A stretch of 64,000 nt of DNA from Paracyclopina nana. Its lineage: Eukaryota > Arthropoda > Copepoda > Cyclopoida > Cyclopettidae. The stretch lies in assembly GCA_019096065.1 (NCBI GenBank), contig JAGUCH010000001.1, positions 2,976,001 through 3,040,000 of the forward strand. The letters are read 5' to 3'. Position numbers and translations under genes: made by a program. The notes below the pieces were generated by a model that had not been told where the DNA came from, did no database searches, and worked only from the letters and a program-made list of their open reading frames with translations. This document shows, piece by piece, positions 1 to 13,900 of this stretch; positions within the stretch are counted from its first letter, which is position 1; the number at the start of each line of letters is the position of its first letter.

Positions 1-1909
1 CATGATAGAGTTATTAGAGAGCCAAAAATTTTAACCTACTTCGACGGCCAGCGCATCTCCATAAAGCCACATCCTGCAATCAATAGAAGTGTCCTCCGCA
101 AGCTATTGACGGGGCTCCCACACACGCCACACATTGGATGAATCTTATTTTAATCGAACGCATTTAAGATATTTTGTTATCTGTTACGTCAACTACGATC
201 ATCATCACTTGCATCGCTACTCACCCCATAACGAGAGTTTTGAGGCCTACACAAACGGGCTAACGCGAATTTGTTTATGTCACTGAACAAATACTATTAC
301 AATTTGAATTTATATGATGATCCGCAACATTAATAGTTGGTGAATCAATAAAAGAAAGAGAATGGTGGTGTATCTTGTTAAATCTCGAATCATGATGGCG
401 AGATGGTCAGAAATGGGCAACGACTGCTACCGTGATGGTTCTAAAAGGTTGGGCGTGCACCTGACCGATTACCTTCACTCCTCGGGTTTAAGGTGCAACG
501 TTAGGAGGAATGGCTGCCAAAACCCCTCATGGTGGACTTCAATCCTATTTATTGCTGTCAGATTATTATGCGGGTGTTGGTTCGCCTTTGTGACACAGTT
601 ATCCTTGGCTTATGCGATTGACCCCCGGTCGTTTTTTGGCCGATTTCGCCCGTTTTCCACACTGTGTGCGTGTGTGTCCGTCCCCGTGAGAGATCTCTAT
701 CTCGCTCTTCGGACTACTTCACTAGCAAAGCAGCGTATACTGAAATCCTGATAGGAGCCGGCGCTCTTGCAGTGTGCCACGAGAAACAATTAAGGGGGAC
801 GACTATGGATGATGGTGTTTAAAGTCATTTAGCATGATTGCTTTTCAAAGAATGCTGCTGATTCACAATCATGATGGATTAGTTTTGCCAGCTTATTCTA
901 AAGATGTGCTCTCTGCACTGGACAAGGGACCACGCTCATTTCAGCGATCATTTGGCCAGATAGTGCGGTAAAAATAAACGCGACAATTTGCTGCTGCTGC
1001 TCAAGTGGTTTTCATTTCACCTTCTTTCCTCATCACTAGTTTTTGCAGATAGATGACGATTGCCAATTTCGGAGCAATGCTTTAAAAGTGTTATTTCGGC
1101 CTGACGACATGCTGCTTTTGTTTCGATTGTGGGCACTTGTGCATATCCTTTGTTGACCAGATTATAATACGCAGGGAAAAAATTGACAATTCTACAAAAG
1201 TTCGAGGACTGCTACTTTCACCAAAAATTACCCAGCAAGGAGCAAAAAGCGGCTGCGCGTCTAAGTACTCAGATAGAGAAGAAGCAAACGAGTTGAGCAG
1301 CCATCGCTGTTTTCGTGAGAGAATTCCAAACTTCAAGCTGCTGCTGCTGCTGTCATAATTGCCATCACTGATGATTGGGTCACCTCGACATTTCCTAGAA
1401 ATTGTTGTGCCCCAACATATAAGCTGTCGGAGCAAGTTTGCAAGTTCAATTAGTGCTGCAAGCATACGCTGAGAAAGTGTATAGGCCCAGCTATGCTCGT
1501 AAGCCTTGGGAGAAGGAGGCTCCTCCTGGTTTTCTCTGCTGGCATCAGGGGTTGCCATGGCTGTGCAGCTTCTATTTCTGTCCACAGTGCAGCAGCTCCT
1601 CCCGTCCGAGAGTGGCGAGGAATTCGAGGATAGCGGCGCTTTGCGTAGCTCAGGTCGGTTGCTTAATGCGGTCCCCGTCGCGCGGCGGCCGAAAATGCCG
1701 TTGCCGCAGCAGCAGCAGCTCACTCTCACTCTCATCCTCTGGAGCTAGTCACCAGCCAAGCCTTGGCCATTCAAGTTGAACAGAGCTCTCGTCGTCAACG
1801 TCGGTGTGCACCAACTCTTCTTCCACCCAGGAGAGACTTTCTTCTTTGCCCGCGAGAAGAGCTTCAACGGCGACTCGCGCCGCAAAAGCCCAGTCACATG
1901 TGGTAAAAC
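1..1909. other. Upstream region of FOXO, no gene recognised
   Basis: No open frame here resembles a known protein, and those present look like chance frames in noncoding DNA. The stretch contains short CTG/CAG trinucleotide runs (for example about 1339-1353). It presumably holds the FOXO promoter and 5' untranslated sequence. A stop codon lies in frame at 1904-1906, just upstream of the FOXO start, so the coding frame does not extend further left within this exon. Confidence 0.5.
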
Positions 1910-4900
1910 ATGATGCAGGAACACATGTTGGACACGATCAACGGCAACATGCCCAACACCCCCCCGGGGATGATGAATCGGGCCTGGCCCCCTCCGCCCC
2001 AAAATAATGGAGGTGGCGGCCTCCACGAGGTCGACATGGCCGGCCCAATGAACGGACACGAGTTTGTGCCCCCGCCGCACTCAGTGGCCTCCATGATGAC
2101 CTCGGTAGTGTCTTCGACCGAGGCAGCCTCGACCACCTCCTCGACAGCCTCGTCGAAGAAGAGCTCGTCGCGGAGGAACGCGTGGGGAAATTTGTCCTAC
2201 GCAGATTTGATCACCCAGGCCATCCAAAGCACCCCTGAGAAGCGGCTCACTCTGAGCCAGGTCTACGAGTGGATGGTGGCCAACATCCCCTACTTTAAGG
2301 ACAAGGGGGACAGCAACAGCTCTGCTGGCTGGAAGGTAAGATGCATTTTTGATATAATGCGGGATCAGCATCGGCCGGGTCATCCATAAGTAATGGCCGA
2401 GGTGCATTTGATTAATAGCTCCTCATTACTTTTTCAAGGCAGGATTTCTCGCCGCTATTTTTGAGCAACATTTGAGCGGGCTAAAAAAAGGCCCCGTGAG
2501 CGATTCGCGCATTTCCATCAATAATTCACCGGAGTATAATAAGCCAGCTTTTTTCCCCCCGATAATCTCCGCTTTTCAAATTGACTCACCCACTAATCAG
2601 TCATCATACCCTCATACTTTCGTGCAAGCTGCAGAAATGCATTTTCAACAATTAAGCCATTTAGCGTGTGGCCTCAAAGTCACTCGTATATAGCAAATTC
2701 GAGAGGTCAAGACCGAATTCAAGTCTTTGATCGAGAGGTCGAAGCAGATCGATGGTAGTTGTCTATCCGACGTTTCTCATATTGACAGCTCAGGGTGGCG
2801 GTGGAAGCAGACAAACATGCAACGCATATCGTGGAAAATCATACAGATCTGGGTCGTTGGCTATTGAAATCACGCGTTGTGACATTGAAAACCACGAAGG
2901 CCGCGCGAATGGCCTCACTCTGCGCGGGAGAAAGGCCGCCGTCAGCGCAGCTTTTTTCCCTCCACGACTGGCAGAGTAAGATAAAAGTTTTGTAAGCCTC
3001 TGCTACTGCCAAAGCTTGAGAGGGAAAAAAATTCACTTTTGTTTACACCTAAGCTGGCAGAAGCAAACGTACTATATAGGTACAACGCAGTAGCTATATG
3101 GTGGCAGTAACCTTATCCGCGTCCGTAATTAGACGTCGACAAGTGCTTTAAGATCATGATCGTTTCCACGTTTAATGATGTTTTGTGAGCTCGTAAATCT
3201 CGTCATCAAGCAAATTAAATGCAAAATCGCTGGCTAATGCCGAAAACAACCACCTGCACTCGGGAGGATCTAAGGCAAGCGTATCATCCACTTGTTGGCA
3301 TTAACGAATTTAATTAGCATATACACTGCGATTTATGTAGGGATCACAGCAGACGAATGGTCAGCGATATCGGACAAGAGGAATGTTTAGCCCTTTTAAG
3401 CATGGAGATGTAGGAAAAAAATGTGCAATTTTTGCATCATTTGTGATGGATTATGCGGGTGCCAGGACCGTCATTTTGGTCTCTTCAAATCCCCGTGTCC
3501 ACGGTCGCAGCATGACGCTCTACCCTGAGGGAGCTTGGAATATTTTAGCTTCACAGTAGGCGGGGGTGGCCGCGTTCAACCCTCTCGCTCCCTCGGACAC
3601 GGACGGATCATGGCTGCATTTTACAGCTAGCTGCTGCAACCTTCTTTTATGACGGTATATGAGGGACTCGAAGTAGTAAACAAGGATTGTTCAGCTCACA
3701 AAAGGACAGGATTCTCAATGGGAAAAATTTCCTACCATCATCATCATCTGCATTTCCAGCTCATCGCGAGGAGGGTCCAAAAAAGGATTCGAGCCGTCCG
3801 TCGTGGCCATCATTTCTCGAGGGACTCTCGATAATTGTGTCTCTTCTGATCGTCGGGGCTATCGATGTCCACGACGGCTCGATCAAATAGAAAGCCTTTG
3901 CATGCGTACAAATATTTTTTTAGCAGAAGTAAACGCTGACCCCCTTGTGGCATATATCTTCTACATAAGGGTGGTTGAAAGTTCATCGCCGTTAATGCGG
4001 TGCATGCAGCGTTTGCATCAATTGGGGGGTGTCAAGTGGTTTTCTATAGGATGGCATCTGTTGCCACTTCATTTGCTCGACGACGATGATATTGGCGGTG
4101 GTCAAATATAGAGTACAAGCTTTCCACCGAAGCGCAACAGGATCGCGCGCGGTTGTCCAGTAGCAGAACAATGAGGATGAATAATGGAGGATATGGGGAA
4201 TGCGAAAAAAGTTGCACAGCTAGCAGCAGCTTGGAGTGGGTCAAGAAAGTTTACGCGACAACATCATTAACCTAAGGGGGAGACGACGGAAACTTTGTCG
4301 ACCTTTGCTGACACGAGGCAATGATCTATGGGGTTGAATCGCGCGCTTAATTACCCAGATCCCGCGTGAAAAATGATCGGACGGCCTAGTAATTAATGCG
4401 AAAGTAGGAAACCCTAATCGCATCCTTGATGAAGCCATCTGATAGAGGAGCAAGGCTTCGCTTTTCACTCAAGGTGGCTGAATGCAAAAGTGCATCATGA
4501 CGTCGTCAAACTTTACCTGCTGCTGCTGCTGCTGCACTCACGCCACAACGGACTGACTCCTCCAAGGGGTGGCAAAAAAGTCCCCGGGATTAGGGGTCGG
4601 CTGGAGAGGCAGCCTTGAAAAATTGCGAGCACTTGGATGAGTAGGAATGGCTTAGTTTTGGGTGGCCTTTGGGGCTTGCATTTGCTCGCTGATGGATGCC
4701 CCGAAATTCGCGGGACATGCGTTCATGGAGAAGAGTTGTCGGTCTCCGTCACTCTCACTCGTCAAGGTGAGATTTGGATTTTGGAGTTTGAAGCTAGCTT
4801 GCACCTCGTACCACCCCCGCAGCTCGGAAACCTAGCTCGGCGGCTAGCTGGCACAGACATTAGTTACACTTGATAGGGCACAACCATGGCGCCACCTACC

Positions 4901-7900
4901 AAGTGGTGGTCAGGCATTTTCAAGGCTAACTCCGTTCAAACAGTTTCTTTGCACCATGCTTTCTAGAGACCATTCGCGCGATCAGAAGAGGATTGCCAGA
5001 GCTTCGAGCAGCCAGATCGCGCTAAATCAGTTAGGGTGCAAATGGGTCTGCTATAATGACTCGAGCTCCGCTGCTCCAGCAGCCAAATTCCCGTTATTTT
5101 GGGGTCTCTCACGGTCCAAAAATAGCAACAGCTTACTTAGCCTCTACCTGTCCGTTCGCGTGGCGGGCCGGTCGCGGCCGCAGCTCGACCCGCGCGTCTA
5201 GACCGATGGGAGACTGAGACAAGGTATGGCAGCAGTAAATGCCAGCCGCGCGCTTTTTTACGGCATGCGTAACAATGGCTGGAGTCGCGACCGGCAAACG
5301 GGTCACGCGAGCCCTCGTCCCTGCGGTCGCGCGCACCTCGCAAATTGTTTTCGCCGCAGGACAGGAGATCAATCACGGTGCCACAATGCGACTCGGCAAC
5401 GGCCGCATATCCTGCTCAACGAGCCTAAAATTGTACAACCCTATATACTCCGTTTCGTAGATCGAATGCGTCCGTCTTAATGAAAGTACGCACGAGCGCG
5501 ATAACTGGAACAAAAAATGCGTCATAACAACGTTGTTTTCGTGGCTGCGTGGCGGGCGAATTTGCGCCAAACATCCAACTTTCACTGATGATGATGGTGT
5601 GACGCTTTTGCGCTACGCCAGCAAGTGTTAGACAGCAAGGAACTGAAGAAGCCGGAGAATAGAGAAAGCTGCAACAACTTATGGGTTTTCTTTTATTCCC
5701 GCAAATGGATTCCGAGGGCTTCTCGCTGCTCCAAAGTCGCTGACGGGATGAAGTTGTATCAAGCCTCCAGACTCGCGCGGAATAGCAATCAAGCCGCGCT
5801 GAATGGGTCAAAGGAAACAGGCCACGGAGAATTTTCAGCCTCGTCATCCTCCATTGCTGATAAAAAGCTGATTTCGCTCCCGCTGCAGCAGCAGTATCAG
5901 CCTCGTTCTGCGCGATGCAAGAAAGCAGCTTGCCCTCGCATGAACTCGCGGTGTCATCTTGCTGCTCATCTTCGTCGTCGTGGTTTTTCTCCTTCTTCTT
6001 CTTCATCATCTCTTTCTGGTGGCCGCCTGGCTGGCTTTCGTTTCTTCGTCGAGCTCGTCATTTGATTGTGTGTTCTTAGCATTAGGAGATTTTTTGTGGA
6101 CACAAAACCCACGTAGATGGCATGGTGAAAGACGACAAACCTTGCATTCCAAGGGGGCATTCAATCAATACAAGTAGCATTCTGGCCAAAAAAAAGTTTC
6201 CTCCGTCTCTCTTTATATCCATTATTCAGCTAACTAGCCAACTACTTTTGAGCTGCTCATAATCTAGTACTACACGGCTATTTCGGGGAGTGCACTGACC
6301 AACTTTTTGCCGAGCTGGCAATAAGTTCTGGCTTTGGTTTTTCGAGCAAAATTGGGTGTGCAAAAAGGAGTGTGGTGCATTTATTGCGTGTGCCGTCGTT
6401 TGATGATGATGGGGGCCCTTCACAGTCGCATGCTTTAAGTATCATGTGTGTGCATTCGAATAGACTTGCATGTAAAGTCTGACCGAAAAATGATTACATC
6501 CTTACGTTGCTCTTTTCATATCAGAGAGCCACCCAACTGCACGCAATCCTTCACCGGTGCGCACCTTGCACGGGGAGGGCGGGCACGCCTGTCCCGCCCA
6601 CTTTAAAATTTCAACTTAAAAGCCTAATTGGGCCCCATGCAATATTTCGCAAAAATGCACAAAGCCAGTCTGCCAGCAACTTTAGTATACTTCTGTGATA
6701 TAGTGACTCGGCAATTTTTGCACTTTTGCATGTCGAAAAAATAGTGCGTTCGCATCTGCTATATAGCATAAAGTGTGTATATAGGGCGGTCTCATATTCG
6801 TCAATTGGGCAAGGTAGGTGGACTCACCTTCCCACCTACCTAGGGTAGGTAGGTGAGGGTAGGCAGGTGAGGGTAGGCAGGTGGGTAGGTGGGTAACCTA
6901 GTCGCTTAGTGAACCAGTTAGTATGCAGGCAAGTTAAGTCAATTTGACCCAGAAATCACGAGAAGACATTTTGTGTAGAAGCAGCTTTTTGTTATGCTTA
7001 AAAAATTGACTTAACTTGCCTGCACTAACTGGTTCACTAAGCTACCAGGTTACCCACCTACCCACCTGCCTACCCTCACCTGCCTACCCTCACCTACCTA
7101 CCCTAGGTAGGTGGGAAGGTGAGTCCACCTACCTTGCCCAATTGACGAATATGAGACCGCCCTAATGTCGAAATCGCGTTAATCGGGGGATCCTGAGCGT
7201 TATTGGCGTCATTAGTGCCAGAAAATGGCACTCGAAAATTAATCGCCAGCCATTTAATGAGAATCTTATCCTGCGAATTTTAACATCTCAATCCAAAGCA
7301 AGATGCATGATGATGATGATGATGGACACATCACTTCTTCAGGAGCTGTAATCAACCTCGGAGTGCTTAATGATGGTCTGCTCAAAAGTGACAATCAAGT
7401 GAGTGTAGATAAAACTACCTGGCTGCTCCAGCAACGAGAATATCGTCCATTTTTCACTTGGAGAGAGATTAAACGGTTGGTAGGAGGAGGAGCGGAATGG
7501 CGCCAACTCATCATCTCCCATTTTTCTGGGCCAATTTCTACGACTCTTTTTCTCCCGTGCTGCTACTGCGGCTGCTTCGTGCATTTTCATCAAAAAAGCC
7601 CTGCCTTCACCTTAGGAAGAGCTGGGAAGAAAGTGCAATATTGGTTTTCGTGACATTGGTCCCAATGCGGCGAGGGCAAAAGGCTACTACTACTACAACG
7701 GTAGCCCGGTTCCAACATGGTAAATCAGCATAGTCAAGAGACGTAACTTGACTTTTTAGCATAGTCAGGTCACAGCTAGCTCGCGCGCTCAGCTCGACCT
7801 GACTTAACTGGTTTACCGCACTGCACTATGCTGATATCCCGTGTTGGAACCGGGCTGGTACCTTTTTTCGAATATGTGACCACAGCTCTCGAGATAAAAT

Positions 7901-10900
7901 AATTGAAGCCGTCATGGTCGTCCGTTCAGGCCATGGATCTAATATTCATGCGGACCGGACATTATTGATAGAGAAAGAGACTTGCTGCAAACCTAGATTA
8001 TTAGAAAGCCCATTTAGTCGAACTTGGAACTTTTCAGACTACACACAGTATATGCTACATTCTATATTTGTAGTCACAACACTCGCATGCATAAATGATG
8101 GCGCGTTAACGTGACTATTAACAACGTGATTTGAAGACGAGCAGCAAATTGATCCGCGGGAAAAGCCAATCACAAATGGAGCACAATTAAAGAGCTATAA
8201 ATACGTATCACAAGCCGGCAGTGTAACACACACACACATTTAGAAAACGCCCATAGCTTTCAGCCTAACTTTGCAGTTGATGGCTTTCAAATTTGGTCGT
8301 TTCAAGCTTGCTAGCAGCTCCCCCAGTCATTAAAATATGTAGTCCTCCTTTAATGGTGCATTCACAAGTTGTTGAATGTTTTACACGCAAATTGATGTCA
8401 AATTAGGTGCTCCTCTAAAAAGTGCTTAGAATTCCGCCGCCTCCTACACTCGAAAAATTGTGAACTGTCGCTGGTTTTTAGTAATGCACTGGCTGCGCGC
8501 AAAGTCATTTCAAATGAGCCAATTTTTCACAGAGGCTCGGCACGCTGAAGAAAAAAAAGGAAGGAGTTGACACAGTGACCAACAAAATCGTCGTTCTTGG
8601 TACTTGCAAATCTCGAATCACGCCATCATGCTAAAGATTCTTTTTCAAGGTTTTCATGTGTGATTGTCGCTCATGCATTACGTGAAAAAATCCGCTCTGT
8701 CATGGCTTGAGGGCAATTACAAAAGCTCATAAAAAAGATGAGTGTTAAAATGTGTTCAAACTTCTCATGGCACACAATCATAGTAGTAGTAAATACGATT
8801 TGGCTCCTTTCACATTGCATGCTCTATAATTGAATCACTTATTGCATTAGCACGCGGAGAGAGCTGCAAATATTGCCTTGCTGCTGCTGCTGGTGGGTGG
8901 TAATAAAAAAATAACACAATATATAATTTTCCGACTAAAAGGCCAGCCACTGTGAAAAAACTTTCCAGCTAGTTGTCATCAGCAGTAATCGGAACTCGAT
9001 CGTGGCGGCGGTGTATCTAGTCTAGCTTAGTGAAAGCTGAATTCTCCCGCTGTGAAAGAGGCAGTTGTCACGGAATTTTTTTCAGCAAGTCATTTATTTG
9101 ACAGACAGACATTCCTGATGATTTCAGCAGGGTCATGCAATCTTTTGAGTGGAGCCATATCATCACTTTTGAAAAAAGGGATCAAGACAAATGGCTTTTA
9201 CTTGCTGCTTTATAGCGGGAGACCTTCAAACCCCCGGCTGACAGGTCACTTATATCCCCATGAATAATTGATTTCAATAGCAGCATCGCTCTACTACTCC
9301 GGCTTTTTCCAAGGAAAAGAGCTCCTCCACGAACGCTACACTCTACTACATGGAGTGAATTTGGCTTTCCACATAGCGCAAGTTCAAGAAGGGAACACAG
9401 CATGATTGTTTCATTATTGATGGGCCAAATTACAGCTCACGGTAATTGCATAAGCAATTGATAGCTCTATCTAAAATCTACATTTCTACAGTGTTCTTCT
9501 AAATAGCTAGTACGTGGGTTTGTTGTATGCTACCTTTGTGAAAGTGGAACGGCAAAAAAAGTGCACCCAACAAATCTCATTAATAATTAGCACGTTTGTG
9601 CTAAATAATTACTGTTTAGGCCAAATGTGTATGTGCGCGTTTTCTTGACAACAACGCCACCACATATACGAATATGTCTTTTTTGCGAAAAGCCTTCAAG
9701 TCGTATCTGCAAGCCCGATCTGGCTGGCGATCGATTGATAATACGCGCGAGGAAGGTTACTTGACAAAACATGCCACTTTTTTCATATTGCGAGAGGAGC
9801 AGTGTGCATTCGGCTCTGGTGCTTTCTCTCTCTCTCAGCTTTTCTCCCCATCATCATCTTCTTTTAAAAATGAAGGAAATTCCTCGCGTTCAAATTAAAG
9901 ATGATTTAATGCTCACACTATAGGCGAGGAGGAGCAGCAGTCGCATTTCCTCTGATTATTATTGGCGGACTGAAATTTTCGCATTTGAAAAAAGAGGGTC
10001 AATTTAGTGTTATTAATGCCACGTCGTTCATAAATTACGCGAAAGCGGGGGGAGCAGGCGAGACGCGAGGAGGGAAGCATCGTCATCACCATCATCTTTG
10101 AGAAAAAAGGGATTTTTGTCATCTTTTTACACATGAAAGTGGGTTGACAAGATTACGTTTTTGAATGCATCCGTCCGTCCTCAGATTTGACAAGATGTAA
10201 CTAGGTTTGAACGTCAACCCGAATTAGCGGTCGTTATGCTAGAGCCACCAAAATGCTTGCCGGTATTTCGCTAGCAATGGAGATGGAGAAAAAGCAATCA
10301 GTCGGGTATTCAGGCTGGAGCGGTGGGCTAACTTTTCCATATTCTTTTCTGATTGAGAAGAAGTAGAAAAAAGGATCTGGGAGCCGTGCGGGCGCAACTT
10401 GGCGTATAAATCAGGCAAAGTTTCGCCGATCATTATAATAGTCCTAGTGGTACGTTCAAAAGGGTTGTCGAGTCGATGGAAAAATTTCACTCGGTGAATA
10501 CTTTCCCAGGGTTGAAGTGGCAGGGTAGTGGTGGCAGAGGTGCAGCACACCCAGCAGCCGAGTGCACGCTTATTTATCCTGGCCATATCGCGTCATTAGA
10601 GTCGTGTCCAGGTAGTAACAGGACTCCCAATGCTGCTGCATTGTTGGCCGAGGCCAAAAATAGATTTTCAGCCTCTCATAGGTTGCAAGTAGGTCAACGG
10701 AGCGCGGCCACCAGCTCAACAATTTGCAGTCGTCGCATAGTGGTACTTCCTTCGAAAATCGCGCGGCGATCATAATTCAATAATCAATAGTAAGGGAAAT
10801 TGTCCGTTTAACTTTGCGACGGGGAAATCATGGCCACTTCCGTTTCACACTGATGATCATCATCGTGATGACGATGATGGCATGGTGGAAAATTGGGTTT

Positions 10901-13900
10901 TCTGCCGTTGGCAGATGCAAAGAAAGAAAAGCCACTAAAGGCTTTGCTCGCGAGGGATTTTGTTATTTACACCAGCGCAGAACTGGCTAGCTCAATGCTG
11001 GACAATGGAGAGGCAGATTAGAAAAAGGATCCATCCATCGGGAGAGAGGAAGTTGTGATTGAATGTGCGCCATGTCCAAAAGCGGCATAGAAAGAAGGTG
11101 TCTCCATACCACATAGTATATCCTTCGGAGCTGGCTGCTGTTGTTGATGCTACTTGGCTTCGTGTGGCGCAAATAAATGGAACATACCAGCTTGATTGGC
11201 TACATGGCACATGTCCACTTTGGATGAATCCAATATTGCATCCAAATGGACAATAACAATGCTCTCCTCCATTTTTTTCGTCCCCGCACTTTCTTGCCGC
11301 TGCTGCCAGGCTTTACGCAGCACGAGTACGTAGGATCCTGCAGTGGCAGAAGAAGTCTGCTAACTCAATTAGTTGAAAGCGCGCAAAACCAATCAGTCCC
11401 AAAAAAGTTTGTGTGTTCTTCGTGTGTGCGACATGTCAGTGGTCGAATAGGACACTTTCACCCGCGCCACATGTATACGCTGCTAGTAGCTTGAAAGTAG
11501 GATGTACGCGGGCCAATTTGCCATGGAAAAAATCTTTGTTGTGTGGCATATCAGCGCACAAAGAGCCCTGGTGGCGCTAGTAGGCATGACAAAGTGGATT
11601 CAAGTTAATTGACTATAGTGCCCCAGTGTGAATGCACACTCTCACACCCCCGCATCATGAAAACCACCCCTGTCTGCTGTCCTGGTTGGCGGCTTGGCCA
11701 TGGAATCGCAGCATAACGCAATAGACCTTGACTCGCCACATACTATACGTATTGCAGCCATCTGACTCCCCAATTGCTAATAGTCCTTTTTGATCACTCC
11801 ATTATTGCCTTCCATCATTTAGCGTCAATTTCGGACAGGAACAACAAAAAACAGCAATCCCCGAAAATGAAACTCTCCGTCTTCGTTAGTTGTCAAAATA
11901 TGTACATTCATAGATACTACATGTCCCCAATTGAGCAATGAAACCGCGCGTGAATCTTTTATGCATATGCACTATCCCATATTGGACAGAGAAATGAGAT
12001 TCAGTCCGCAGGGACCGGCAGACTTGTTGCTGCCGCCATATAGCATTGTCTCGTTGCATTTGCCCTTACGATGTCATTAGGGGGTCATTATTGCGTTGCA
12101 ATCTTGAGTCTGCAGCGGAGAAACGACGACGACGGCAGAAACAGCGGGGTTTAAAAGCTGGGCTGCTGCTGCTGCTGCTGCTACTCCACCCTTCTGCCCG
12201 CTTCTCAAGTTACACACTCAAATTCGTGTCGAACATTGGAGAATCTGGACATGGTGTAACAAACTGCTCGTGAAGGTCTTGAAAATGAGATGCGTACGAG
12301 TCTTGGCTTACTCGTACGTGTGCATACGATTAGCATAAATGGCCGATCTGGACGAAGTGAGCTAGGCGCGTTAGCAATTCATAACCCTAGGATATGTGCA
12401 GCATAAACTTGAGCATTTGCGGCGAATCTTCCCTTTTTTCCCTGCTAAGTAAGGGACATGTAGTAGCATCAAGGGGTCACACAAATGAATTGGCGGTGCT
12501 GGCCTACTTTGCCCTATCTATTAAGATCGAGTCATCGACCTTGTTCCATCTCCTCATTCCCAAGAGACTTTTGACATGGGACACTTGGCAGCCCGAGCGT
12601 TTCTTCAGCACATTATAGCTAGTTCTGAGTCCATCCCTTTAAATGGATGCAACAAGGGAAAATGAGTGACAGTGGAGTTAAGTTGCGACAAGAGAGCAAT
12701 AGATCACTCTTCAACCCTTCTTTCGCTCTTTGCAGAATTCCATACGCCACAACTTGTCACTGCATAGCAGATTTGTGAGGGTCCAAAACGAGGGGACGGG
12801 CAAATCCAGCTGGTGGATGCTCAATCCAGATGCCAAGCCTGGCGGAAAAACCTCCAGACGGAGAACAGCCTCGGTCGAGGGGAATGGAGGCTGCTCGGCC
12901 AGAGGGCCAGATTTTAAGCGGAGAGGCCGAAGCAAAAAGAATGCCACGGCCAATGCCAACAACCCTGGCAACGGCGGCGGACTTAGGAACGGAGGGCCAA
13001 ACTCCACGCCCTCCCCCGGGGGCGGCGTCCATCCCGCCCACGTCATGGTCGGCCAACAGTCCATGGCCGACTTGTACCCTGAGAGTCCGAGCTTACACCA
13101 CCCACACCAATATCCATTCCCTCCCGGTGGCCGAATGTCACCCTCCGGCCTCGGGGGAGCCATGGCCGAGCACCCGGGGGCATTTGGCTACCAGCCCGAG
13201 TGGGCGGCGGCGGCAGCAGCAGCGGCCGGAGACTACCAATGCGGCCCAATACAACCCTACTTTACAGGTGAGCTTTCACTTTGCAAAATTGGATTTTTCT
13301 CATGCTAATTTGATTTAGGCAATAACCGAGGGTATTGCGAGCCCCTTTGCGGTGAACAAGAGTACCCTGGTCGGCCTCATTCGCCTCAACAACAGTTGCT
13401 GCAGCAACAACAGTTGTCTGGTCAGCGTAATGGCTACGCTTATAGTCGGTCGTTCCCCTCACCTACCACGCCATCCAACAACGCCAATGACAGCTTCCAC
13501 CCATTCCATACAGACAAGCTACCAAATCACTCGCTAGCTGAGGCCACCACCACTTTTTCCGGCATCCAACAGGTACTTAAACATGCTTTACATTCTCGTT
13601 ACTTTTTCGTCTTACCTTATCTTTGAAGTTGTCCTGTTGCTCCTATATGTCCGCCTTCGCAGCCTTTTACAACTGAGTCAACTGACATTGTGCACTTTCG
13701 CTTACGTCACATGTAGGGTTGGGGAAACCAATGACACTTTCGAAACAAGCCCTATGAGTTATAGGCCTTACAGAATGTTTTAGTCATCCCTAGCAGGCCG
13801 GCTTGTCTCATCCTCATACTTTAGGATAAACTAATCAAATGTAGACTTTGTCCGTTGCTTAAATGATGAAAACTCTTAAGATTGATTCAACCCTAGCTAG

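Larger units (their letters stand above)
2336..12735 (+). other. FOXO intron 1 (10.4 kb), no gene seen
   Basis: This intron interrupts the forkhead domain between AGWK and NSIRHN (donor GTAAGA at 2336, acceptor TTTGCAG ending 12735). I found no protein-like frame in it on either strand. It contains the long palindromic element at 6784-7162, a smaller foldback at 7703-7856, several CTG-repeat runs (about 4518-4535, 8881-8892, 12167-12184) and short CA and GAT microsatellites. A large first intron is a common site for enhancers, but no specific element can be assigned from sequence alone. Confidence 0.8.

Noticed and set aside
1091-1735. 214-codon open frame on the minus strand upstream of FOXO
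   Set aside because: Composition is Ser/Cys/Arg-rich with no domain, it overlaps CTG-repeat sequence, and it has no splice or homology support.
1339-12184. Scattered CTG/CAG trinucleotide runs in the FOXO region
   Set aside because: Short, dispersed and mostly noncoding; ordinary microsatellite background apart from the polyQ in exon 4.
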